A DNA stretch of 64,000 nucleotides from Pyrrhosoma nymphula (GCA_963573305.1 OY754334.1:32853614-32917613), one strand, 5' to 3'; counted from the stretch's first letter, positions 23,801 to 33,100 are shown. Made by a program: numbers and translations. Notes: generated from the sequence alone by a model not told the origin.

Positions 23801-25599
23801 CAAGAAAAATATATTTTTTTTAAATTTTTAATAGGTTTTTCTGTTTTTTTTCTTTAGAAGTTGTGTTTTCATCACTGTAAATCCCGTTACAAATATTTTC
23901 TTTTTTGGTAAACTATTTTTTTTTAATTAAGGAGAGTACCCCAGTTCCATCCCAGCTCTGCTGTAACTGGGGTGTAACTCAGGTGGAGCTTGTTTCAATT
24001 CATTCCCAGTTCCAGAGGTCTTAATAAGGACCAGTTACACCCCAGTTCCATCCAAGTTACAGAGCAGAAAATTTCTACCTGGGTACCTATGTACATAGAG
24101 TGTACAACTATGTGTCATGGACTAAACGATGTTATACGCATAAAAAAATTAACTAAAGTTTTCTCATGAATATCATTTCCAGAATTGTGTGAATGACCGA
24201 AGCCATCAAAGAACCTTTTAAACCCTACATTTGATACTAGAAAAGGAATACATTTTTTAAAACTGCATCTTGAGGCCTCAAAACTGGTGGTCATTCCACG
24301 CTAAATTCAGGTACTGATCAGGTCAGGTAAAACTTTTGCCAGGGAAAACTTTCTCAACACCCAATATGAATGGCAAAGAATGCAAAAAAATTGCTGAAGG
24401 AAAAAGGGTTTTCTCAACGAGGAGTAAAACCACAGCCATTGTCCCGGAAAATCAAGGGTCTGTGGATTGATTCCCTGTCCAAGAAAACAATTTTTTCTTA
24501 AGCAATTTTCAACACAGGCACTGTCATGGACAATGGAAGTAGAGAAAATCATAAACTGATAGCTAATTGTCATGTATTGAACATGAGTTTATAAGATCTA
24601 TCCTTGTGCACGATGCTCCTTTGAAGCATGACATTACCTTGAAAGTACCATCTTGGATGGCCCATAACAGCACACGACTGCTAGTTCCTATGGATCCTCC
24701 ACATTACTTTTACTTTGGAAATTAGGAATCCTGGATATCATCTTATCATTGGCCCAGAAAGCTGAAGGTCTCAGGTTCAATTCCCAGTCCAGGGAACCCA
24801 TTTCTCTTGAGAAAGTTAGAACCCACTCTTGTCAGACCCAGGGACAGCGTAGCCAGGTGGGGGGGGGGGGGGGGGCAGGGAGGGCAAAGCCCCCCTGTGG
24901 CTAGTCCCAGTATCCTCAAAATTGGTCAAGAGAGTGAATACCTCCTTGTGTTCTATGTATGGCTTTATCCTCGCGGAGTGTGGCGCTTAGCGCACGACTT
25001 GGACTGCTAATGACATCATATGTCTAGCAGCCCTGACCACCATGCTCCTATAAAGCCACCAAACACTCCACAGGGGAGAAGAATGCCTTGGTAGCTTAAC
25101 TGGTTAAAGCACTCGGTGTGAAATCGAGGGATCCGGGTTTGAATCCCGGTCAAGGCGAATGATTTTTCCTCTGTGGAATATCGCACTTATGTGCACTTGC
25201 AGGTGACTCCGTAAAGGTAACTACCGTGGCTAGTCCCGGTATCCTCAAAATTGGTTTTACTTATATGTGCATTATCAGGTACTACAATACATCCCCTAAG
25301 GATGCCGACGTAAGTGAAATTGGTTGTACCAAAAATAGGTTCTTATGGCATGAAAAGCTTAATTTAACTTTAGGGTAAGTTCAGAGTAATTGACAATTTA
25401 TGAGACATACATTCTCTCCTCAGCACCCATTGACTGCAAGCTGGGAGACTGGAGCCCATGGACACCATGCTCACAATCATGTGGTGCAAATGCCGTTCAA
25501 CACAGGACTCGGCCCCTTCTGGCTGCTCCGGGCCCACTGGGGAAACCATGTGGAACAAGGCTAATATATCGTCCCTGCAAACTCCTGCCATGTCAATAA
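2582..25599 (+). CDS. Spondin-like protein with two C-terminal thrombospondin type-1 repeats (3' part of gene)
   Basis: Joining exons 2582-2829, 10195-10270, 17016-17081 and 25424-25599 gives an open frame of 187 residues ending at TAA; all junctions are GT-AG and phases match (0, 1, 1). The product has a proline-rich linker of about 55 residues, then a six-cysteine TSP1 repeat with a WSKW motif split between exons 1 and 2, a short acidic linker, and a second six-cysteine TSP1 repeat with WSPW ending five residues after KPCGTRLIYRPC. TSP1 repeats are extracellular, disulfide-bonded and often C-mannosylated at the first Trp. Members with such tails include spondins and other matrix or guidance proteins. 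The N-terminal part, which would settle the family, lies outside the window. The 3' end converges on the mitochondrial IF-3 gene. The spondin assignment is inference; the TSP1 content is directly visible. Confidence 0.85.
5761..6866. mobile_element. Non-autonomous hAT-like element inserted in the Tigger transposase gene
   Basis: CTAACCAC occurs at 5753-5760 and again at 6867-6874, an exact 8-bp target-site duplication as expected for hAT. The left end is CAGAGTAGTAGCTAGGG and the right end, reverse-complemented, is TGGTAGCTAGGGGC, so the termini share GTAGCTAGGG. Removing 1106 bp plus one duplication reconnects the Tigger HTH region with its downstream part. No transposase is recognised inside. 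The interior contains a two-copy tandem duplication at 5853-6203 and a GC-rich part near its right end. Confidence 0.75.
5853..6203. repeat. Two-copy tandem repeat, 175-bp unit
   Basis: The block starting near 5853 (cactaggtatctaaaaatca) recurs 175 bp later near 6028 (cactatgtatctaataatca). Both copies contain GACTCCCCACA/GATTCCCCACA, the CACAAAGTATGGCC segment and GCCCGGCCGCTTTGGTTGG. The copies differ at scattered positions, so the duplication is not recent. Confidence 0.8.
10195..10270 (+). CDS. TSP1 gene exon b: second half of TSP1 repeat 1
   Basis: This short exon follows AAATTTAG and ends before GTGAGT. It enters in phase 0 and leaves in phase 1. It encodes NGGRPCPKRLFKKRAC and LPPC, which supply the last three cysteines of the first TSP1 repeat. 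It was found because exon a ends in phase 0 halfway through the repeat and exon c needs a phase-1 donor. Confidence 0.85.
12060..12180 (+). repeat. tRNA-derived SINE, family A
   Basis: A B-box-like segment (TTCGAATCCCGGTCAAG) is followed by CCAAATGACTTTTTCATGG. The same layout recurs near 16425, 20930, 24425, 24755 and 25085, so this is a dispersed tRNA-derived family rather than a tRNA gene. Confidence 0.6.
13302..13728. mobile_element. CACTA-type (EnSpm/CMC) MITE
   Basis: The left end is CACTACGTTTACCAATCGAT and the right end, reverse-complemented, is CACTACATTTACCAATCGAT. The terminal repeat continues about 10 bp further. A 3-bp ATA flanks both sides. CACTA termini with a 3-bp target duplication define the EnSpm/CMC superfamily. 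At 427 bp with no transposase it is non-autonomous. The interior is rich in GATC-containing motifs, several copies of CAGATCGATCTG-like text. Confidence 0.85.
13911..14026. repeat. Small foldback repeat, same family as 19841-20239
   Basis: The arms are ATTCTTCTCGGGTTTCCGT on the left and ACGGAAACCGAGAAGAAT on the right. The loop carries, on the minus strand, CCCTGATGAC followed by a short stem and CATCGAAATGTCGGC, matching the longer foldback at 19841-20239. Confidence 0.65.
14629..14954. mobile_element. TTAA-type MITE (piggyBac-like)
   Basis: The left end CACTTTGAGTGCTA and right end TAGCACTCAAAGTG are perfect inverted repeats. The right flank is TTAA; the left flank is CTAA, one change from TTAA. 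The element is 326 bp with no coding capacity. The terminus resembles the outer ends assigned to the piggyBac element at 40515-46749. Confidence 0.7.
15825..15920 (-). mobile_element. 3' fragment of RTE-like LINE
   Basis: The plus-strand text around 15832-15915 aligns by eye with 54100-54165, the C-terminal coding end of the larger LINE; shared segments include CATCCATAAA and CCCCTCCCCTTTCAACCAAC versus its counterpart. Only the last ~30 codons are represented. Confidence 0.55.
16425..16480 (-). repeat. tRNA-derived SINE fragment, family A, reverse
   Basis: Reverse-complemented, the segment reads CTGGTTTGAATCCCAGTCCA, a B-box-like tRNA T-arm similar to the other family A copies. Confidence 0.5.
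17016..17081 (+). CDS. TSP1 gene exon c: linker between TSP1 repeats
   Basis: The exon follows CCAACCACAG and ends before GTATGC, entering and leaving in phase 1. It encodes STPDMPSQELLPDWGDARPN, an acidic, proline-containing linker with no domain of its own. Confidence 0.8.
17283..18350. mobile_element. hAT-like non-autonomous element
   Basis: The left end CATAGTTGAGATTAATG and reverse-complemented right end CATAGTTGGGAAAGTTACC share CATAGTTG.G; flanks are ATACAGTA (17275-17282) and GTACAGTA (18351-18358), an 8-bp duplication with one change. The subterminal regions are AT-rich runs of TTAACTTTTAA/AAAGTAACTTTT type, a composition often seen in hAT ends. The middle has a 23-bp tandem repeat and two direct copies of a GTTGAGTGGAGTGACTGC-like block about 257 bp apart. 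No transposase is recognised. Confidence 0.65.
17472..17528. repeat. Short tandem repeat, 23-bp unit
   Basis: GGCGCAAAGCTTGTCAAACC and GGCGCAAAGCTTGCCAAACC follow each other directly, each ending in AGG, with a third partial GGCGCAA. Confidence 0.85.
18702..19558. mobile_element. TTAA-type piggyBac-like non-autonomous element
   Basis: TTAA occurs at both 18698-18701 and 19559-19562; the ends are CCCTTTCG and CGAAAGGG, a perfect 8-bp inverted repeat starting with CCC as in many piggyBac elements. It is 857 bp and has no transposase. Near the left end GAACGTC.AAATATGCGA repeats three times (about 18715-18820). Confidence 0.8.
19841..20239. repeat. Long foldback (inverted) repeat
   Basis: Arms of about 150 bp are near-perfect reverse complements, from GAATGAATTCTTCTCG on the left to CGAGAAGAATTCATTC on the right, around a short centre at about 20000-20080. 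Each arm contains CCCTGATGA, a hairpin with GATGC/GCATC and AACGTTG or AGCGTCGG. The family also appears at 13911-14026 and, more diverged, at 38450-38582. A transcript would form a strong hairpin. Confidence 0.85.
20930..21060 (-). repeat. tRNA-derived SINE, family A, reverse
   Basis: Reverse-complemented, it reads CAGGTTCGAATCCCAGGCAA followed by GTCAAATGATGTTTTCATGG, matching the 12060 copy. The head includes GGGGTGTAACTGGCA, an A-box-like stretch. Confidence 0.6.
22395..22565 (+). repeat. tRNA-derived SINE, family B
   Basis: An A-box-like GATGGCAATGGGGGAGAATC is followed by TCACCTGCT and a B-box-like GCTTCGAGTCC, and the copy ends in (TTA)n after AAATAAAGGTGCC. The copy at 30128-30305 shares TCCTCACCTGCTAACCC and the B box. 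Confidence 0.65.
22711..22907. mobile_element. hAT MITE with CAGTGGTT termini
   Basis: The left end is CAGTGGTTGACAACTTG and the right end GGTTGGAAACCACAG, the familiar CAGTGGTT..CAAC hAT terminus. Flanks are GTCTAAAT and GTCTAAGC, 8 bp with two changes. Length is 197 bp. Confidence 0.75.
22970..24066. mobile_element. Inverted-repeat-bounded DNA element, unclassified
   Basis: The left end TGTTCTGTATCTGAGGTGGA runs on into ACTGGGGTTAATCTGGT; the reverse-complemented right end TGCTCTGTAACTTGGATGGA runs on into ACTGGGGTGTAACTGGT. The repeat is about 40 bp with subterminal (GTAACTGG)-like motifs. I could not fix a target duplication. A TTAA MITE at 23412-23564 sits inside. Confidence 0.55.
23412..23564. 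mobile_element. Small TTAA-type MITE
   Basis: TTAA lies at 23408-23411 and 23565-23568. The ends CACATTCAGCA and TGCATTGAATGTG are inverted repeats with one extra base. Length is 153 bp. Confidence 0.7.
24425..24500 (+). repeat. tRNA-derived SINE fragment, family A (degenerate)
   Basis: GGGTCTGTGGATTGATTCCC followed by TGTCCAAGAAAACAATTTTT aligns with the T-arm and downstream region of the 12060 copy, with several changes. Confidence 0.4.
24755..24830 (+). repeat. tRNA-derived SINE fragment, family A
   Basis: The block CTCAGGTTCAATTCCCAGTC is a B-box-like T-arm in the same layout as other family A copies. Confidence 0.5.
25085..25260 (+). repeat. tRNA-derived SINE, family A, with intact cloverleaf head
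   Basis: Positions 25085-25156 can fold as a full 72-nt tRNA cloverleaf: acceptor GCCTTGG/TCAAGGC, D stem GCTT/AAGC, anticodon stem CTCGG/TCGAG, T stem CCGGG/CCCGG. The anticodon loop is TGTGAAA, so the normally invariant U33 is G. Downstream text (CGAATGATTTTTCCTCTGTGG) matches the SINE body, so I call it a SINE, not a functional tRNA gene. Confidence 0.65.
25424..25599 (+). CDS. TSP1 gene last exon: second TSP1 repeat and stop
   Basis: The exon follows TTCTCTCCTCAG and enters in phase 1. It encodes a complete six-cysteine TSP1 repeat: DCKLGDWSPWTPCSQSCG at its start and CKLLPCQ at its end, then TAA. The stop overlaps AATAAA (25595-25600), a possible poly(A) signal. Confidence 0.9.
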
Positions 25600-25600
25600 A
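25595..25600 (+). promoter_or_regulatory. Possible poly(A) signal overlapping the stop codon
   Basis: CAATAAAG places AATAAA across the last sense codon and the TAA stop. If used, the mRNA would have almost no 3' UTR. Another signal further down is possible but not obvious. Confidence 0.35.
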
Positions 25601-26027
25601 GTTCTAACCTGTAGTAATTCATGTTCTCAAAGGATGAACTTGTGATTTTCGAAGAATAACCATCTCAGTATACAAATATTAAGAACTGAAGAGTAAAATG
25701 AAATAATTAAATTATAATGAAACATCATTGACAATTATGTTCCATATAACAAGTGTGAGACCGATTTCACAGGGCATAAAGACGGTTGAAACAGTTTACA
25801 AACTGAGATAGGGATGGATGGGTGTGAATTCATCTAAGTCTATATCTGGATAAGAAAACAGTTAAGCATGCAAACGTTACTATTCCCTCAATTTATGAAT
25901 ATTTATGACGTGTGGACCCCAATACATCACAAAGGGGATATCGAAGTTTACATCTCACTATAACACAAAAAAATCTGAAGCCAAAGTTGCCAGAACAATT
26001 CTGAACCACAAAACAGCAACTTATGCT
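25601..26027. other. Convergent intergenic spacer
   Basis: About 430 bp separates the stop codons of the TSP1 gene and the mitochondrial IF-3 gene. It should hold both 3' UTRs. No repeat or RNA gene is seen. Confidence 0.6.
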
Positions 26028-26870
26028 TCAAGAGTCTGCTGAGGACAACTTTTGGTCTTTTGTTTCTTGCGTAGCACTAGATTTACTTCCTGGCAAACTT
26101 TTGATGCCAAATCTAATATCAGCGTTGACCTGCCGCTTTTGAAGAAATCGACAACGTTCCTTCATATGGCCTTCTAATGTTCTGTAAACTTCTTCCTGAA
26201 AATATTTTGTACAAAACGTCAAGAATGCAAGGTATTCAATGATAATTATGTATTGAAATGAATAAAGTGAAATTTGATAATAAGATTTGTCTAAACTTAC
26301 TGCACCACTCATGTCATTTGAATCCCCAGTTATAACCACACGAACTTCATAGTCCTTTGAGAGCCACTTCTCCACCATTTTAACTTTAGATTGCATGTCA
26401 TGGTTACTTATTCGACTGGAGAATGTAATAAGCTTTTCTCGCTTTTGAGATTTGACTTTAGAAGATTTTTCTTTTTTATGTTCCTCATTAAACTCAGAAA
26501 CCGACATCAAGCGATAAACTGGTCTTTGTGTTTTGGCGTCATATTCAATCATTTTTACAAGTCTTAAATTCCTCCTTTTAGCTATTTTTTGCCCATCTTC
26601 CAGAGACACAACGCTCATATTTTCATCTGTGCCAATCAAGGTAATTTTAGGCCCAAAAACTTTCTTTCCACTGCCACCCTGCACTGTACCTTCTCGTTGA
26701 GGAGGACCTCCTCCTTTACTGATTCCATCAGACCATGAGGACAGATATGCACTACTAATATTCTTAAACTGGACATTTTCGGGGAACCGTCCAATTTGTC
26801 TGAATATGCCAGTGAAATGATTTAAAGCAGCTTCTCGCGGTACAATTCTTAATATTTGCCTCCATAACAT
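26028..26870 (-). CDS. mtIF3: Mitochondrial translation initiation factor IF-3
   Basis: Two exons, 26301-26870 and 26028-26195, give a 245-residue protein. IF-3 binds the mitochondrial small ribosomal subunit, prevents premature subunit joining and helps select the start codon. The first ~75 residues are basic and Ser-rich with few acidic residues, fitting a mitochondrial targeting presequence. The N-terminal IF-3 domain follows (KITLIGTDENMSVVSLEDGQ, then IAKRRNLRLVKM and RPVYRLM, about residues 75-130). A lysine-rich linker precedes the C-terminal domain (ISNHDMQSKVKMVEKWLSKD, VRVVITG). The size fits metazoan mtIF3. Conservation is loose, as usual for this family. The start at 26870 is the first in-frame Met and lies 102 bp from the divergent Tid1 start. 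Confidence 0.9.
   Translation of the reverse strand: MLWRQILRIVPREAALNHFTGIFRQIGRFPENVQFKNISSAYLSSWSDGISKGGGPPQREGTVQGGSGKKVFGPKITLIGTDENMSVVSLEDGQKIAKRRNLRLVKMIEYDAKTQRPVYRLMSVSEFNEEHKKEKSSKVKSQKREKLITFSSRISNHDMQSKVKMVEKWLSKDYEVRVVITGDSNDMSGAVSLDKSYYQISLYSFQYIIIIEYLAFLTFCTKYFQEEVYRTLEGHMKERCRFLQKRQVNADIRFGIKSLPGSKSSATQETKDQKLSSADS
26196..26300 (-). other. mtIF3 intron, 105 bp, without stop codon
   Basis: The intron begins GTAAGT and ends ATATTTTCAG on the minus strand. It is a multiple of three and open in the coding frame, so the gene also reads through as 280 codons. The encoded insert is hydrophobic and tyrosine-rich and does not resemble IF-3, so splicing is the likelier reading. Confidence 0.85.
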
Positions 26871-26972
26871 TGTTTTGATTGTTTTAGAGTAATTCGCTTC
26901 GTCTTTGTTTTATATTTCATCATCGTCTGCGACCGCTAGGGTATTGTTCTTGGACCACTGCCTTCAGCAGTA
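26871..26972. promoter_or_regulatory. Putative bidirectional promoter between mtIF3 and Tid1
   Basis: Only 102 bp separates the divergent start codons, so both 5' UTRs and core promoters must lie here or overlap the coding starts. The sequence contains CGTC/GCGACCG blocks but no clear TATA box. Both genes encode mitochondrial proteins, making shared control plausible; this is inference. Confidence 0.6.
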
Positions 26973-27150
26973 ATGGCCACCACGAGGGGATTGTCAAGAG
27001 CAGTGGTATCTAAAACATTCATATTTTCAGCTTGGCAGCCTCCTAAAACGTTTCCCAAACTATTGTTTCATCGGTGTAATTCATGTGGAAGAGTGTACAG
27101 AAGTTCAAGTGCTACCGCAGGTTCAAGAAATCTTCTAGCTGCTGCAATTA
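26973..27150 (+). CDS. l(2)tid: Tid1 exon 1: mitochondrial presequence
   Basis: ATG at 26973 is the first in-frame start; the exon ends before GTAAGC in phase 1. It encodes a Ser/Arg/Lys-rich stretch with few acidic residues (MATTRGLSRAVVSKTF), as expected for import. Confidence 0.9.
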
Positions 27151-30100
27151 GTAAGCATTGCGTAGTATTTTATTATAATTTGTGTCATTGCTACTGGTCT
27201 AACTTAAGATACTTTTTGAGATAACCCTCCCTGACTATGTGATCGTGTGGTCATTCCAAAGGTAAGTTTCATTTTGTTAGAATGATCTAATAGTGGAATT
27301 TTCTCCGTTCTTAGGTCCGCTGAATTACCGGTATAACGTTAGATCTATACATTTATCATCAAACCACTTGCAAAAGAAGAGGGATTACTATGAAATTCTC
27401 GGTGTAGCACGGAATTCATCACCTAAAGAAATAAAAAATTCATATTTTCAACTAGCCAAAAAGTATCATCCGGATAGAAATAAAGGTGATCCTAATGCCG
27501 TGAAAAAGTTTCAGGAGGTGTCAGAAGCGTACGAAGTGAGTACATGTAGTTGTAGGCATTGCATATTGGTCCATAAAATTGCTATTGAATTGCTATAAAT
27601 TTTGAAGATATGGTATAAGGGCCAGGTGAAATAGGCAGAACATTTTTTCAGGAAACCGCTACCTGCATTCGGTTTATATTGATAGCCGTGAGATGGTTAG
27701 ATACAATCGAGACATTATCTGTTGATGTTGACCTGCTTTGTTCAATGTTACAGCATTATGAGTGTAAAGTATTCAGGATCAATTGGGTGATTGATCAAGT
27801 TAAGGGTGATAAGTCAATTTTTGGAATTTGATAAGATAGTCTTGGAGAATATAGGATCCGTGTCATGTCATATGAGTGTAGTTTAGTTCATCAAATTATT
27901 TTCAGAATCTAAGGAAAAAAATAATATCCTTTATTGACACATCTGAAGAGGATACAAATACTAAAGGCCTTAAGTCTGGGCTGGGGGAAATCCTGCAGAG
28001 CTAATATGTATAAGAAATTCTGATAACTTGAGCGCTGACAAGGAGCTAACCGAAATCTTGTTTAAGTCTGCGGAAATGAAGTATATTTATGTAATACATG
28101 AAAATTTTCAGCTACGCATTTATTATTTTCTTATTTTAAGGTTTTCCGTTACATGTGTTGACTGGTTAACTGTGATGTAAAAAAACTGTGCTACTTGCTA
28201 CATAAGTTAATGTGAATGAATGAGTTATTCATATTCACTTATGTAGCACATAATCCCCAAAAACTTCCTTGGCTGCTGAAGGGGTCAAACATTTGAGGAA
28301 AATTTAAATATGCCATTGATAGGTATTTCATGTCTGCCACAACCACAGATGAAGCTGTGTAGAAATTGTCGAAGGAAAAAGCAATTTCTATGTAATTTCA
28401 TCCTTTCTAAACAATTTTTCCTAAGGCAATGTATATGCAATTTCATATCCAGTTTAAGCACACATGAAATAACTTCATAAGTAACCAATCATGACATAAG
28501 TGATGGTAAAGGATTTATCTATGTGGTTAAGTTGTGGCTTCTTAAGAGTCCATATTTTTAAATGAGTTAGAGCTCCACTTATGGTGTTCTTCCGTGTGCA
28601 TTACATCAATATTACCTTTAAATTATCCCAGCACTTCTCCTTATTCCACAATAATACACAAGGCTAAATTCAGCCTTTGAACTTGAGTCAATACATAATA
28701 ATAATGAACAGGTTACATGCTAGGCTAAAATGATGGAAAACCTGATGAAAGTGGCAATTCAAAAAACTATATTGTGAGAAATTTCTGTGGCCACTTACAT
28801 GGGTGGCCTCAAATGGAAATATGGTGATAGCAATTAGGCATGGCTACTTACTATCAGAGGCCATTAATTGCCATGGCTGTGAGTAGTAATAGTGGCCATT
28901 CATGTCCAACCAGACTTAGATGTCCATGGCCATTGGTGACTATTCAATGGTTCTTTTCACTGGGGAAAATTTTTATCCTGGGGGTTTTAGGTCCACATGG
29001 CAGATATTATTTTACTGTAGCATGTGGAGAACAGGCTAAACGAGAGAAATTCACTGTGGAACTGTTAGATTAAGGAATTCTTTTTTCCCCTGAAGTATTC
29101 ATGGTTGCTATATAAACAGAGTGAAACAAATTTGTCATGACCCATCTCAATTTCAGCCGTTTCTCTCTTCCAATTATTTTCCCTGTACCTTTTCTTTTTC
29201 ATGCCTTGTGACTTGACACCTCGTCACAGACGTGATGAATTATGGGGTTGTAGGTGTATATGTCATTCTTTGAATTGTCAGGACATCGAAACCGGCCTCC
29301 ACTTTGGAATTTTATTCCATCAACAATGGTCCATTATGTTAAGCCCATGCCATTGGCTGCAGCATTCACCTGCAAAAAAATTCTTGATGATTTTCTTCTC
29401 ATAATTGTGTTAGTTTTCATTACCTGGTAGGAATAGTCTATAATAATGCTATCTACTCCAGCTCAGTTGAACTGTGCTTTATTAGTAAGGGTATTTGCAT
29501 TTTTGAAATATGATGATACTTGTACCATTGATTTGTTTGGTTAAGTTGTGAGTTTTGTATTTATGTTGTGATCACATTTTTTAAATAGGTCTTGAGCGAT
29601 GAAAACAAGAGGAAACAATATGATGCTTGGGGGGCGACATCGGAGCAAATGGGCATGGGAGGTGGCCACCCAGGGGGTGATCCAAGAGCTGGGGCTGGTG
29701 GATTCAATGCCCAATCTTGGCAGTTTCATTCTTCTGTTGATCCAGAGGAACTCTTTCGGAAAATATTTGGAGATACTGGCTTTAAGCAAGGAATCAATGA
29801 TTTTGAGGACTTTGCTGAGTCAACGTTTGGTTTTGGTGGTGCACAAGAGGTGAGACTCATGGAAAATTTATCTGAAATCGAAGTTTCTCTGGAATATATC
29901 AGTGACACTGTCCATTTGCATAAAAAACCTTGTCCATGCAAATGGGAATTTGGGGGGGGGGGGGCAGTGGCCTGCCACTGCTGTTAAGCATTATTGAGCT
30001 TGGCTGAAATTTGGAGGGTTTTTGATGGTTAGGCCATAATAACGTTAGATATTTCTTATTAGTTAGGGAGTGAATTATTTTTTTTGTGGATGTAAATGCC

Positions 30101-33100
30101 TCGTTTTTGTTGATGTAAATGTTGCTGGCCTCGGTGGCGGCAGGGTAATGTCCTCACCTGCTAACCCTAAGGTCGCAGGTTCGAGTCCTACATGGAGAGG
30201 ATTTTACCTCCCAGGGCATGGTTGTATGTAATCATCCATTGTTAATTATTAATACTCCAATATAAAGGGCATATAAGAGCTGTTTTCAGTAGTTGTTGTT
30301 AAATAAAAAAAAAATGAACATGACTTTTCATTACAATTAGGAATTCCAACACGCAGTAAGCCTGCCACTAAATATATTGAACATGACACACAAACTATAG
30401 TAGTAGACGATTCTGTAAGTGATAACCTTGAATGTTTGAGGTACAGGTAATACTCAATTTACGAACAAGTTAGGTTCCTCTTGAAGCGCTCATAAATAAA
30501 AAATTCTTGAATCAAAAATGAAATCACCATATTTAATCTGCTTTAAATCTCCATAAACGAAGGCTTAATGTATAACTAGGTTGAAAATTAATGTATTTTG
30601 GTTGCCTAATTAGCGTGACACATCGATGAAGGAATTGAACTAGGTTAGATCACTAGAGAAGGCAATCATAACAACCTAACGAGCAAATATGAGATAACAT
30701 AATATATATTTAGCGCTTTTACATTTTACGATATAAAAATCAAGATAATATACTTAGTCATAAATTTTCACAAACAGCACTTACAGTTTAAACAATTTGA
30801 GTAATACTTACGTATTTTTCTGCCACTAGACAGTCTATGCACCTTAAGTAAACGTATGAAAATAACTTTCGTTAAAATGCAAAACAATATAATTTTGGGA
30901 ATGTTTATTATTTTTACATCAATGAATAAACATTACGTCAGGAGGTCAGGGTCATCTGGCTCGGACGTTGGCAATGCAGATAATTCCGATGTCGATACGT
31001 CTTTCTTTAGGAATGAAAATAAAGTGATTTGCTTAGCACTTTTTTAAAGTTCCTCTGGAATTTCTGAATAACATGCTAGAGAATCAAGAACATTTCTCGT
31101 TAAACCAAAAATACGTAAAACAAACTTGCGTAAACGAGAGTTACCTGTAATACCAAAAAGTAACTAAAATTTATCAAAAATATAATTATCCTCTGAAATT
31201 CTGTTGATGACAGTCTTCCAGAGTACTTATTCCATCCATTCTTAGCCAGCCTTATGAAGCCCCTTGTTTTTGGTGTTCTGTAGGTCTTTTCCAGTTACGT
31301 GATTGATCCAAGCGTTGATCTTTCTGGGTGGATGTTATAAAGCATTCTCTTCTTCATATAGCTAATCATCATAAACTTTAAGTGCAAACAACCCATCATG
31401 TTTCAACTTAAAGTGCAAACCACCGATACATAGTCACAAGGGGTGCTGTGCTGCTTTTGGGCGCTGTATAACGTCAAAATTGGGACATAAAAAAGTTAGG
31501 TATTCACCATGTAGGTGCAAGAATATCCGCTGAACCCCGAGCAAACACCGATTACCTGCCTTATGGAGAGAGAAGAGTGTTGGATGCAGCCTGTAGAATA
31601 ACAGGGTGATCCCGTAGAGGAAGTAGAAGCTATGTATAAGGATTGGTGAACTCAGTCAGACCATGGGGGAGGCCAATTACCTGGCCACTAAGTAAATGAA
31701 CTAAGTATATTTTCACAAGTTTGTAGTATGTCTGGTTTTGTCACCATAGGAGGCACCTGATGATGTAACCTATGTGACTATATCAGTCATGCATTAAATT
31801 AATCTTGTGAAAGCATGCATAGTTTATCAATGTAGTGATCATGAATTTTCACTAAATCAAGGCAGAAACAACAGAATTCATCAGTTACCTGGCTACCCAT
31901 TAGCAATGGTGTCCCTAACGGGTTGAGTGACAATTGCATTTCTTTGGAAATACCTACTTGTTGAGCATGGTTGCATCTAGTTGGGTTTATCTCTCCTGAG
32001 CATAGCTGTGTGGTAGGTGACTGAATCTTGCACCTCAAGTGGGTTGGGCTGAGTGCACTTGCCTTTTTTCTATGCCTAATGGGAATAAGCTAATGAACCC
32101 ATCTCTGTAGTCCCCACCCTGGAGTGCAATCAGGGGTTATTTTACCTAAGAAATATTTCATTTGAAGTCCTGCCATCATGAAAGATGTCAGGACAGTGTG
32201 TTCCCATCATAATAACCATACCTGTTGCAGCCGATTCCATGGCTGTGCTAACCCACATTAATCAATGATGAGGAGGTTTGAAATTTTGAGAGCCAAAAAG
32301 TCTGTGAATATTCCTAGACAGTCTATGTTGATTCAGGACGTGCCAGGGAAAATGAGGATGGTTGGCAGCCCTGGTTGATTGATTTCAACCATCCTTGCCA
32401 ACCCCTCCATCCTCCTCTCATCCAGCTTGAAGTGAAACTATTTTTATGGTCTTTCAGGTGATTATGAATCTCACCTTTTCCCAAGCTGCTAGAGGTGTGA
32501 ACAAGGATGTCCACTTAAATGTTGTGGATACATGTCCTAAGTGCTCAGGAACTCGATGTGAACCAGGAACCAAATCTGTTAAGTGCCAATACTGCAATGG
32601 AACTGGGATGGAAACTATTAGTACAGGTAACTAGAATTAAATCGTCATCCATGGACTCCATGGTTGTCCACTCCATGGTACCACATGAAACCATTGTCCA
32701 TTGTGCACCTGACTCAGTTGTGGTAGAATAGAAGTTGAAAACAGTATGTTTGGAAGTTCAAGAGAAGTGTAGGAAGGGAATATAAATTTTTGGAGGAGAG
32801 GTGGAAGACGGGGAGAACCGCTGAAGTCCTAGTAAAAGATTTATGTACAGAATATGTATATCTGGATATAAGACCCCCAATTTTTAACTCCATGTGAATG
32901 AAAAAAGTTCATATAAAAGTTAATATTTATAAGTTCACACAATAACAAATCTGGATTACACCAATCAGTAGTGAAAAACATACTAGCTGGAATAAGTCAG
33001 CCATTTAAATGGAATATTCAATTGATTGTCTAAGGAAAACTAGAAAAGTACTGCAAATTATTTGTTCATTAGAACATGTTTTTTTTGTCTTCGTCGGCCC

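Larger units (their letters stand above)
17082..25423. other. Intron of TSP1 gene, dense with small DNA transposons and SINEs
   Basis: This 8.3-kb intron contains a hAT-like element (17283-18350), a TTAA element (18702-19558), a long foldback (19841-20239), several SINEs, a hAT MITE (22711-22907) and an inverted-repeat-bounded block (22970-24066) with a smaller TTAA MITE in it. The stretches 20300-20850, 21100-22380 and 24560-24740 show nothing I can name. A 17-bp G run at about 24859 sits in a GCGTAGCCAGG context common at hAT ends. Confidence 0.6.
29850..32457. other. Tid1 intron 3
   Basis: The intron has a G run near 29953-29964, a family B SINE at 30128-30305 and a Tigger-like MITE at 30444-31147. 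The rest (31150-32450) shows nothing I can name. Confidence 0.6.

Noticed and set aside
25085..25156. A functional tRNA gene
   Set aside because: The cloverleaf folds, but the anticodon loop lacks U33 and the flanks match a dispersed SINE.
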